6,970 nt of DNA from DRVV01 sp964487415 (GTDB taxonomy: Archaea > Thermoproteota > Bathyarchaeia > Bathyarchaeales > Bathycorpusculaceae), in assembly GCA_964487415.1 (NCBI GenBank), contig CAZAPQ010000004.1:1-6970 (forward strand), written 5' to 3'. The notes below the pieces were generated by a model that did not search any database, had not been told where the DNA came from, and saw only the letters and a program-made list of their open reading frames with translations. Numbering within the stretch: position 1 is the first letter of the stretch; each line of letters begins with the position of its first letter. Made by a program: the position numbers and the translations under genes. Positions 1-6,293 of this stretch are shown here, one piece after another.

Positions 1-560
<560 letters not shown>

Positions 561-662
561 TGTAAGTATGGCCTAAGCCGACTGGAGGAGAAAGCAATGT
601 AAGCACAGCCAAAGCCCATGCCCAATTATTTTATATATAATCCTTCGTAGGAGAAGTCATCG
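561..662 (+). promoter_or_regulatory. 16S trailer and promoter/RBS of the radical SAM gene
   Basis: The spacer between the 16S end and the next gene holds an AT-rich block with a TATA-like TTTATATA at 630-637 and a ribosome binding site AGGAG at 649-653. That site is 9 bases before a TTG start at 663. If the TATA box is used, transcription would start around 657-662, leaving almost no leader and placing the AGGAG upstream of the start. Either the real start is further upstream, the gene is read from the rRNA transcript, or both messages exist. No tRNA is visible. The partner strand of the 16S processing stem would lie upstream of the window, so it cannot be checked. Confidence 0.5.
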
Positions 663-1523
663 TTGACATTGCTGACATGGTTTGACCCTTGGCATTCAAA
701 ACTCTGCACATGTCCCCCTAAGTTAACCTTTAATCCCTACACTGGCTGCGACCACAAATGCCTATACTGTTACGCTTCAAGCTATATACCAAAATTTTTC
801 AACTGCCGCCCAAAAAAGGATCTAATTGCAAGGCTCAATCGGGAGGCAGCAAGGCTTAATGGAGAATTAATCTCCATATCCAACTCCTCAGATCCCTACC
901 CCACAATTGAAGCCCAGAACGGCTTAACGCGGCGATGCCTCCAAATCCTATCAAATTATAAATGTAAAGTTCAGATAATCACTAAATCAACCCTTGTGGT
1001 TAGGGATTCGGATCTTTTAAAGAGGATTCCGTCTATGGTAACTTTGACGATAACAACCGATAATAATGATCTTTCAAAAGTTCTCGAGCCTAACGCTCCA
1101 CCATCAACGGAGAGACTAAAGTCCTTGGAAAGGCTTATTGACGCATGCATACCAGTTTCAGTGCGCATAGATCCCATAATCCCCCATTTAAATGATAATC
1201 CTGAAAGCCTTGTCAAGGAACTCGCTCATATAGGCGTCAAACACGTTACATGCTCAACATATAAGGTTAAGATGGATAATTGGCAGAGATTAAGCCTAGC
1301 ACTACCCGACGTGGCTGAGAAGCTTAAGCCTCTATATTTTGAGAGAGGCGAAAGGGTTGGAAGATACTTATATCTTCCAAAAAATTTAAGGCTGAAGCTT
1401 ATGGAGGGCGTGGCTTTACTGGCTAAAAAATATGGTTTAAAGTTTGCAGTGTGCAGGGAGGGCTTCAGTCACTTAAACACGGCTGTGTGTGATGGATCCT
1501 GGCTGATTAAAGCTTATAGCTGA
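663..1523 (+). CDS. Radical SAM protein, SplB-like (COG1533 type)
   Basis: This 286-residue protein carries the radical SAM cluster motif C29-x3-C33-x2-C36 (GCDHKCLYCYAS), which binds the [4Fe-4S] cluster that cleaves S-adenosylmethionine. Downstream blocks are typical of the COG1533 / spore-photoproduct-lyase-like group: SNSSDPYPTIE (74-83), LTRRCLQIL (88-96), ITKSTLVVRDSDLL (106-119), LEPNAPPSTERL (141-152) and RIDPIIP (168-174). An extra C15-x-C17 pair lies ahead of the motif. The TTG start is chosen because AGGAG sits 9 bases upstream and no in-frame ATG precedes the cluster motif. The protein should be cytoplasmic. The substrate is unknown: many archaeal members are annotated only as radical SAM or DNA repair photolyase, and spore photoproduct repair is unlikely in an archaeon. 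The stop lies 3 bases from the convergent stop at 1527. Family is sure, function is not. Confidence 0.92.
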   Translation: MTLLTWFDPWHSKLCTCPPKLTFNPYTGCDHKCLYCYASSYIPKFFNCRPKKDLIARLNREAARLNGELISISNSSDPYPTIEAQNGLTRRCLQILSNYKCKVQIITKSTLVVRDSDLLKRIPSMVTLTITTDNNDLSKVLEPNAPPSTERLKSLERLIDACIPVSVRIDPIIPHLNDNPESLVKELAHIGVKHVTCSTYKVKMDNWQRLSLALPDVAEKLKPLYFERGERVGRYLYLPKNLRLKLMEGVALLAKKYGLKFAVCREGFSHLNTAVCDGSWLIKAYS

Positions 1524-1526
1524 AAG

Positions 1527-1847
1527 TTATCTTAAAATCTCTTCCAATGCTAACATTAATGCGCCATATGACTCAAGCATATGGCTTCTCTTATGCTGGA
1601 CTTCGCTTTCGCTTTCCAGAATTTCCTTAAGCCCCTTAACTACTTCAAGCTTCAGAGCCGCCAGTTTCTCGGGTTTATCCCTGAGCTTCTCAAATTGATC
1701 ATGGACTTCAAGAAGTTTCCCCACTAATTTTTTAAGCTTTGCAATGAATGCTTCTTCCTCCTTTAGAAAATCGTTAAGTCTTGCTTCAAGCTTCCTAATT
1801 TCCCTAAGCAGGAACCCTGAATCTCTATTCGAATAGTTGGTCTCCAT
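1527..1847 (-). CDS. Small coiled-coil protein, hypothetical
   Basis: I do not recognise this 106-residue protein. From about residue 14 to the end it is rich in K, E and L with heptad-like spacing (IRKLEARLNDFLKEEEAFIA, then KKLVGKLLEVHDQFEKL), which predicts a long helical hairpin or coiled coil. It has no Cys and no signal or membrane segment, so it should be cytoplasmic. Its start overlaps the last 23 bases of the FmdE-like gene, a sign of translational coupling, and no other in-frame ATG exists before the C-terminal quarter. It is the last gene of the minus-strand operon and ends 3 bases from the convergent radical SAM stop. The tight overlap and consistent composition suggest a real gene. 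It may be an accessory or scaffold partner of the FmdE-like protein, but that is only a guess from position. Confidence 0.75.
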   Translation of the reverse strand: METNYSNRDSGFLLREIRKLEARLNDFLKEEEAFIAKLKKLVGKLLEVHDQFEKLRDKPEKLAALKLEVVKGLKEILESESEVQHKRSHMLESYGALMLALEEILR

Positions 1848-2208
1848 CGCTTACCATAACCTCTCTGGCATATTCTTCACATTTCTCCCATGGAGCTTCC
1901 GCATACTTTTCCACTAGACCCTGTTTAGCCTTTACTGTAATTTCTCTATTATTTCCTTTGAAGGTGAACGTCAAGCCGGGTCCATCCCGAATTTCTATTA
2001 GGATGTTTCTGAACATTGCTTTTATACCGTCAACCGCGCATAAGTAAGGTTTCCGGTTCACGGTTTGTATAATACATGCCTCTGGTTTTCCGCCCAGCTT
2101 TCCCTCTCCCTCAAGACCTGCCCTCAAGCCTAAAACAAGAAACGGCCCGAGGTGGCCGTGGAGTTCAACGGCCCTTTCTAAAAGGTCCCCGCTGATCTGC
2201 CTGGTCAT
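1825..2208 (-). CDS. FmdE-domain protein (formylmethanofuran dehydrogenase subunit E-like)
   Basis: This 127-residue protein is a single FmdE domain (Pfam PF02663 type). The signature H17-G-H19-L-G-P-F-L-V-L-G opens the domain and LCAVDGI (56-62) carries Cys57, matching the His/Cys metal-site region of the family. Other Cys are C45 and C110. Many FmdE proteins read HGHxCP; here the Cys is Gly (HGHLGP), a variant I recall from other archaeal short forms. No C-terminal zinc finger or ferredoxin domain is present, so it is the minimal form. FmdE copurifies with molybdenum formylmethanofuran dehydrogenase in some methanogens, but stand-alone copies occur widely and their role is unclear, so this gene alone does not imply methanogenesis. 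The ATG directly abuts the TAA of the upstream transporter-like gene, with GGAG about 9 bases before it inside that gene. It is co-transcribed with its neighbours. Confidence 0.85.
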   Translation of the reverse strand: MTRQISGDLLERAVELHGHLGPFLVLGLRAGLEGEGKLGGKPEACIIQTVNRKPYLCAVDGIKAMFRNILIEIRDGPGLTFTFKGNNREITVKAKQGLVEKYAEAPWEKCEEYAREVMVSDGDQLFE

Positions 2209-2763
2209 TTACTTTTTCTCCGCTGCGCTTATACCCCTAATCCTCAGTGCAGAGATAATTATTACGCCGACAGCACCGCCTATTACTCCGCCCACTGCAT
2301 GAAGTCCCGCCCAGCTTAAAACTCCTCCCCATCGGGCTAGGGCAGGCCCTGTCATGAAGAATGTTCCTATGATTAAACCTGCAACTGCGGCAGATACTAT
2401 AGAAGTTCCGATCATTGAAAGCGCTGTTGCGAACGCGCTTCTGAAGATTCGATCATAGCCGATGATGCATGTAATCAGGTCGAATACAATGCTGGCCACT
2501 GTAAAGCCTAAAAAGTGCAGTCCTCCGGGGTTGAATATGAAGTTTATCACGGTTGCTATGATTCCCACAATTGATGGCGCTCCAAGCTTTCTTATCCACC
2601 ACACCGTCAGCGAAAGAACCGCAAATCCAATAAGATCGCATAGGAAGGGTAGACCTGTCATTCTAAAGAATATGGGCGAGAATATTGAATTTAGAATTCC
2701 CCATAGGGCTGCCAAAAGTGCTGTTGAGGTTATCTCGCGGCTTTTAAGGTATGGCATCCCCAT
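2209..2763 (-). CDS. Membrane protein, probable ECF transporter S component
   Basis: This 184-residue, strongly hydrophobic protein has about six membrane helices at residues ~12-33, 38-57, 62-78, 82-103, 108-135 and 147-173. Loops are short and it ends in a Lys-rich tail. Length, helix number and the N-terminal pattern (TALLAALWGILNSIFSPIF) fit the substrate-binding S component of an energy-coupling factor vitamin or metal transporter. The EcfT and EcfA partners are not in the window, as is usual for group II systems that share a common energizing module. The substrate cannot be read from sequence. Next to an FmdE-like protein, a metal or cofactor is one possibility; thiamine precursors or another vitamin are equally open. 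Two starts are possible, at 2763 and 2757. GAGGGG directly abuts the first ATG but stands 6 bases before the second, so MPYLKS at 2757 is the likelier start. It is the first gene of the minus-strand operon. Confidence 0.7.
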   Translation of the reverse strand: MGMPYLKSREITSTALLAALWGILNSIFSPIFFRMTGLPFLCDLIGFAVLSLTVWWIRKLGAPSIVGIIATVINFIFNPGGLHFLGFTVASIVFDLITCIIGYDRIFRSAFATALSMIGTSIVSAAVAGLIIGTFFMTGPALARWGGVLSWAGLHAVGGVIGGAVGVIIISALRIRGISAAEKK

Positions 2764-2768
2764 CCCCT

Positions 2769-2812
2769 CAGTATTATAAAAATGATGAAATGTAATACTG
2801 GCTTAAAAGCCT
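2769..2812 (-). promoter_or_regulatory. Likely promoter/leader of the minus-strand operon, with inverted repeats
   Basis: Upstream of the minus-strand operon lies an inverted repeat with 8-base arms CAGTATTA (2769-2776) and TAATACTG (2793-2800) around 16 bases. A second short one, GGCTT-AA-AAGCC, spans 2800-2811. On the minus strand the second element reads GGCTTTTAAGCC, and its centre could serve as a TATA-like box giving a start near 2775-2780, a short distance ahead of the gene. The pair may be a promoter with an operator, or a leader hairpin. The TATA assignment is weak. Confidence 0.35.
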
Positions 2813-2821
2813 TGCTATAAC

Positions 2822-2890
2822 AATTCAAATTGAATTTAACTTAAATTTAAATAAGTTTATAAGTTGGATAAGGCGTCCAGCCTTTATAAG
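2822..2890 (+). promoter_or_regulatory. Promoter cassette copy A, with twin palindromes, for the first binding-protein gene
   Basis: In order: a perfect 15-bp palindrome AATTCAA-A-TTGAATT at 2822-2836; a second perfect 15-bp palindrome AATTTAA-C-TTAAATT at 2833-2847, centred 11 bp after the first; a TATA box TTTATAAG at 2856-2863; and an inverted repeat AAGGC-GTCCA-GCCTT at 2870-2884. The expected transcription start, ~26 bases past the TATA centre, is near 2885. The palindromes therefore sit around -49 to -63 and the GC-rich repeat lies between TATA and start. A second TTTATAAG at 2883-2890 could give an alternative start near 2912. The same arrangement recurs at 4213, which supports function. 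The elements look like binding sites for a dimeric regulator, whose identity is not shown by the sequence. Confidence 0.7.
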
Positions 2891-2893
2891 GAA

Positions 2894-2961
2894 AGCGGCT
2901 GATACAGCGACGAGTTGATGCATGGGCAGGGTTAAACGCGCAAGTCGCTGTATCAGCCGCT
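2894..2961 (+). repeat. 18-bp perfect inverted repeat (long leader hairpin) before the first binding-protein gene
   Basis: The arms 2894-2911 (AGCGGCTGATACAGCGAC) and 2944-2961 (GTCGCTGTATCAGCCGCT) are exact reverse complements, enclosing 32 bases. With a start near 2885 the hairpin would form at the very 5' end of the mRNA. It would end just before the ribosome binding site GGAGGTG at 2968-2974, leaving that site free. No T-tract follows, so it is not a standard terminator. Possible roles are mRNA protection, a control element or a structured RNA; I see no match to a known riboswitch core. Chance occurrence of 18 paired bases here is very unlikely. Confidence 0.8.
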
Positions 2962-2981
2962 CAAGTGGGAGGTGAAAAAGA

Positions 2982-4016
2982 ATGAAAAAGACATTGTTAA
3001 TAGTTGCTATACTGCTAATCGCGGTAACAACTCTATCGACCTTTGTGCTATACAAACTTTACATGGCCCCTGAAGAAGGCGGTTTAAAAGAAGGTCCAAT
3101 AGTTGTCGTAGATTGCAAGGGAGTTAAGGTTACACTGCAGGCTCCTGCCAAAACCGTAATTAGCTTATCCTCTGGGATGACGGAGCTAATCTACGCTTTA
3201 GGATGTGGAGATAGGATTATAGGACGTGACTCCTATTCCATATTCCCGCCGGATGTTTTAAACAAGCCTGTAGTTGCGCCTCATTCATATCATCCGCCAC
3301 TAGAAAAAATACTGGAACTTAAGCCAGACCTCCTAGTCTCCAATACTAATCTTGTATACGATGAGAATGAAACAAGAAAAACCCTTGAAGCAGCTGGCAT
3401 AGCGGTTTATGTCGACGAAACAAGCACTCCAGATAGGGTGAAGATTTGCATAGCGAATCTAGGCGTACTTTTAGGCGTAGAAGACAGAGCCCAAGAAATT
3501 ATTAGCTTCATAGAGAGCTATGAGCGTATAGTTCAGGATCGAGTTAAAGATTTAAAGGAAAGCGAAAAGCCAAGGGTATATCTTGAACTTTTTAGGGAAT
3601 GGAACACCGTTGCTAAAGGAAGTGTTGGTCATAAACTACTAGAGTTTGTTGGCGGATCAAATATTGCTGCCGACTTACCTACACCATACCCAATAGTAAG
3701 CCCAGAATTTGTTGCAGAGAAAAATCCGGAAATAATCATTAGAATGAAAATGTCAGGAGACCCGGACTATCCACTTCTGCGGCAGCAAATCATGAATAGA
3801 ACCGCTTTAATGGGTGTGGATGCTGTAAAAAATGGGAAAGTCTACATTTACGACCCTGAACTAATGCAAGGCGTGCGATATCCCGCTGGAATACTCTACT
3901 GGGCTAAATGGATTCACCCCAATCTTTTCGAAGACATAGATCCAGAGGCTGTGCACAAGGAACTTTCTTTGAAGTTCTTTGGGTTAGAGTTGGAGGGAGT
4001 GTACGCATTTCCATGA
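2982..4016 (+). CDS. Periplasmic-binding-protein (BtuF/FepB-like), membrane anchored, copy 1
   Basis: This 344-residue ABC-type substrate-binding protein is of the class used for vitamin B12, iron siderophores, haem and other metal chelates (Pfam PF01497 type). Residues 4-25 form a hydrophobic signal/anchor helix after MKK. No lipobox Cys follows, so it is probably held outside the cell by the uncleaved helix. The binding domain starts at about 40 with VVVDCKGVKVTL. It then shows TVISLSSGMTELIYALGCGD (58-77), RIIGRDSYSIFPP (78-90), the family block LELKPDLLVSN (111-121) and a long linker helix around 165-195. GGAGGTG at 2968-2974, 7 bases before the ATG, supports this start. The gene is preceded by its own promoter cassette and followed by a T-tract, so it is likely monocistronic. 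It is clearly paralogous to the gene at 6294. The ligand is not known; the adjacent chelatase suggests a metal, metallophore or corrinoid. Confidence 0.9.
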   Translation: MKKTLLIVAILLIAVTTLSTFVLYKLYMAPEEGGLKEGPIVVVDCKGVKVTLQAPAKTVISLSSGMTELIYALGCGDRIIGRDSYSIFPPDVLNKPVVAPHSYHPPLEKILELKPDLLVSNTNLVYDENETRKTLEAAGIAVYVDETSTPDRVKICIANLGVLLGVEDRAQEIISFIESYERIVQDRVKDLKESEKPRVYLELFREWNTVAKGSVGHKLLEFVGGSNIAADLPTPYPIVSPEFVAEKNPEIIIRMKMSGDPDYPLLRQQIMNRTALMGVDAVKNGKVYIYDPELMQGVRYPAGILYWAKWIHPNLFEDIDPEAVHKELSLKFFGLELEGVYAFP

Positions 4017-4081
4017 TTATAATGTCTGCTGGCAAGTGGGGAAGTTTGCATATAACCCCCAATCTTTTGATCTATATACCG

Positions 4082-4088
4082 TTTTTTT
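4082..4088 (+). terminator. T-tract, probable archaeal terminator
   Basis: A run of seven T, about 65 bases past the stop of the first binding-protein gene and before the next promoter, fits archaeal termination on U-rich tracts without need of a hairpin. A weaker T-rich stretch follows near 4139-4148. No strong stem-loop is seen ahead of the tract. Confidence 0.5.
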
Positions 4089-4212
4089 CCATACGCCCAT
4101 TTTGCAACTCTGATACGAAGAGTGATCCATTTAGCGTTTGTTTTGTTTGACATCTTCAATAGATCCATAGATGATAGTTGATTTTCATTAAGAACTAAAA
4201 GGCAATCAGGAG

Positions 4213-4292
4213 AATTCAACTTGAATTTAACTTAAGTTTAAATATGTTTATAAGTAGGATGGGCTAACCAGCCCTCGTTAGGAGAGCGGCCG
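4213..4292 (+). promoter_or_regulatory. Promoter cassette copy B for the chelatase operon
   Basis: This aligns without gaps to 2822 onward (offset 1391). It has a perfect palindrome AATTCAA-C-TTGAATT at 4213-4227 and a second, imperfect one, AATTTAA-C-TTAAGTT, at 4224-4238 with one mismatched pair. Next come TATA box TTTATAAG at 4247-4254 and inverted repeat GGGCT-AACC-AGCCC at 4261-4274. Transcription should start near 4274-4278. The ribosome binding site GGAG at 4281-4284 is 8 bases before the chelatase ATG, leaving a leader of only ~15-20 bases. The first 48 bases differ from copy A at only four positions, against rapid divergence after the TATA box. This implies the upstream palindromes and TATA are under selection or recently copied. 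Confidence 0.7.
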
Positions 4293-6272
4293 ATGCGCTG
4301 GCGAACAAAGACGGTTTACCCATTCACAGCCATTGTAGGTCAGGAAAAGATGAAAACAGCCCTGATCCTCAACGTTATCAACCCAAAGATTGGCGGTGTA
4401 CTTTTACGTGGCGAAAAGGGAACAGGAAAATCCTTGGCTGTCCGTGCACTTGCGGATCTTCTCCCTGAAATTGAAGTTGTGGCAGACTGCCCCTTCAACT
4501 GTGATCCATCAAACACTAAGGAAATGTGTGATTCATGCAGTAGTCGGGCTGTTGCTGGGGAAAAACTTCCAGCGGCCAAGAAGCGTGTTTCCGTTGTTGA
4601 GCTGCCGGTAGGCGCCACCGAGGATAGAGTTGTAGGAACCCTTGATATTGAAAGGGCTATAAAAGCTGGTGAGAAGCGCTTTGAGCCGGGGCTTTTGGCT
4701 GAGGCTAACAGGAACATACTATACATTGATGAGGTTAACCTCCTTGATGATCACCTTGTTGATGTTCTGCTTGACGCTGCGGCCATGGGCGTAAACTATG
4801 TAGAGCGAGAGGGCATCTCCTTCAGCCATCCTGCAAAATTCGTTCTTGTAGGCACCATGAACCCAGAGGAGGGGGAGCTTCGCCCCCAACTCTTGGATCG
4901 TTTTGCACTGTCCGTTGAGGTTAAGGGGATCCGAGACCCAGGGGCAAGGGCTGAAATCGTCAGGCGAAGGATAGAATTTGAAAATGATCCTGAGGGGTTC
5001 GTCGCTAAATACGGGGATGAGCAGGAAAAACTCAGATTAAGAATCATTGAGGCTCAAAGGCTTCTGCCAATGGTAAAGTTGAGCGAAGAAATGCTTGATT
5101 TAATAACCCGATTATGCCTGGAATGCGAGGTTGACGGCCATAGAGCCGACATAACCATGCATAAAACGGCATGCACTTTAGCAGCCTTCAAAGGGCGTGT
5201 TGAAGTTACAGAGGAGGATGTACGAGAAGCCGCTGAACTAGCCCTTCCACATAGGCGCCGTCGCAAACCCTTCGAAGAGCCTAAACTTGAGCAGCAGCAA
5301 ATCCAGGAAATAATAGAGAAGTGGCAGCAGAACAGGAGAAACCAACCACTCGAGCATGAAAATTTTTCCAATAGACAGAATGACATGGAAGAGCCGCGGG
5401 AAAACGAAGAGCCAGTAATGGAGCAGATCTTCGAACCCCATCAGCCATACCCTGTAAAAAAGTTCTTTACGCCGGTTCTTGACACCATCCGCCGCGGCGT
5501 AACGGGGAGGCGTTCAAAGAGTTTAAGTAACTCAAAAATTGGACGCTATGTTGCCAGCACAATTCCAAGGGGCAAACCAACGGATTTAGCCTTCGATGCC
5601 ACCTTAAGGGCCGCAGCACCCTACCAGCTTAGCCGAAAAAGTGTGTCCAAAAGCCACCTGGCTGTTATAATTGAGGATTGGGACTTGAGGGAGAAGGTTA
5701 GAGAGAGAAAAATCGGCAACCTGGTTATGTTTGTTGTTGACGCCAGCGGATCCATGGCTGCTGAGGAGAGAATGGTCGCCGCCAAGGGAGCCATACTATC
5801 GCTACTGTTGGATGCATACCAGCGCCGCGACCGCGTAGGCATGGTTGTTTTCAGAAAGGAAAAAGCTGAGCTTGTTCTTCCGCCCACAAAGAGTGTGGAA
5901 TTGGCTAATAAGCTCCTATCTGAAATACCCACTGGCGGAAGAACACCATTAGCCCATGGACTTAAACTTGCATTGAATACGATAATGGGGCAGCTGTCAA
6001 AGGACAAGCATCTTGTCCCCCTCCTTGTTCTTATATCAGATGGTAAAGCGAATATCAGCTTGTATGGCGGTGACCCTCTGGAAGATGCTGTCGCGGTGGC
6101 TAGGGAAATTCGAGCCCACGGTATTAATTCATTGATAATTGACACGGAGCAAGGCTTTCTAAACTTCGGTCTGATGCGACAACTCTCTGACGAAATGAAT
6201 GGAAAATACTTGAAGCTGGAAGATCTGGAAGCCTCAACCCTCGCATCGGCCGTTCGCAGCTTAGAATTCTAA
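4293..6272 (+). CDS. Mg/Co-chelatase ATPase, fused ChlI-ChlD (BchI-BchD) type
   Basis: This 659-residue protein joins the two motor subunits of AAA+ metal chelatases in one chain. The N-terminal AAA+ part (~8-325, ChlI-like) shows Walker A GEKGTGKS (40-47), Walker B with D146-E147 (NILYIDEVNLL, 141-151), sensor 1 near N190 (VGTMNPEEGELRP), LLDRF (200-204) and a sensor-2-like Arg284 (DGHRADI). A four-Cys cluster C66-x3-C70-x8-C79-x2-C82 may bind metal. Residues ~326-390 are a polar Gln/Glu-rich linker. The C-terminal VWA domain (~475-659) has an intact MIDAS site: D483-x-S485-x-S487, T551 and D583. It powers metal insertion into a tetrapyrrole by a large CobN/ChlH-like subunit not seen here. 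Archaea with such genes usually lack chlorophyll, so cobalt or another metal is more likely than magnesium, by inference. The ATG has GGAG 8 bases upstream and gives the usual N-terminus before YPFTAIVGQ. Confidence 0.93.
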   Translation: MRWRTKTVYPFTAIVGQEKMKTALILNVINPKIGGVLLRGEKGTGKSLAVRALADLLPEIEVVADCPFNCDPSNTKEMCDSCSSRAVAGEKLPAAKKRVSVVELPVGATEDRVVGTLDIERAIKAGEKRFEPGLLAEANRNILYIDEVNLLDDHLVDVLLDAAAMGVNYVEREGISFSHPAKFVLVGTMNPEEGELRPQLLDRFALSVEVKGIRDPGARAEIVRRRIEFENDPEGFVAKYGDEQEKLRLRIIEAQRLLPMVKLSEEMLDLITRLCLECEVDGHRADITMHKTACTLAAFKGRVEVTEEDVREAAELALPHRRRRKPFEEPKLEQQQIQEIIEKWQQNRRNQPLEHENFSNRQNDMEEPRENEEPVMEQIFEPHQPYPVKKFFTPVLDTIRRGVTGRRSKSLSNSKIGRYVASTIPRGKPTDLAFDATLRAAAPYQLSRKSVSKSHLAVIIEDWDLREKVRERKIGNLVMFVVDASGSMAAEERMVAAKGAILSLLLDAYQRRDRVGMVVFRKEKAELVLPPTKSVELANKLLSEIPTGGRTPLAHGLKLALNTIMGQLSKDKHLVPLLVLISDGKANISLYGGDPLEDAVAVAREIRAHGINSLIIDTEQGFLNFGLMRQLSDEMNGKYLKLEDLEASTLASAVRSLEF

Positions 6273-6293
6273 AATTTTGGAGGTATGAGGGGA

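Noticed and set aside
2462..2779. 105-codon plus-strand frame opposite the S-like membrane protein
   Set aside because: It is antisense to a membrane protein with clear hydrophobic segments and operon spacing, and has no domain or RBS.
2894..2981. Cobalamin or other known riboswitch in the leader of the binding-protein gene
   Set aside because: It was tempting given a BtuF-like product, but I do not see the B12-box core, and a single long hairpin is not that fold.
2902..2985. Leader peptide of 27 codons ending on the ATG of the binding-protein gene
   Set aside because: The frame is open but has no ATG or GTG/TTG start at a usable place with a ribosome binding site; another frame gives only MHGQG. 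Kept only as an evolutionary remark.
3914..4219. 101-codon minus-strand frame overlapping the end of the first binding-protein gene and running to 4219
   Set aside because: It overlaps a sure gene by about 100 bases and begins inside the conserved promoter palindrome. It has no clear ribosome binding site or recognised domain. A decayed gene in 4020-4165 cannot be excluded.
2822..4305. Insertion sequence, transposon ends or CRISPR repeats as the explanation of the repeated block
   Set aside because: There are only two copies, in the same orientation and each in promoter position, with no transposase, target duplications or regular spacers.
5621..6145. 174-codon minus-strand frame inside the chelatase
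   Set aside because: It is fully contained in the VWA region of a protein with intact motifs. The Ser-rich translation is typical of the antisense of a coding frame.
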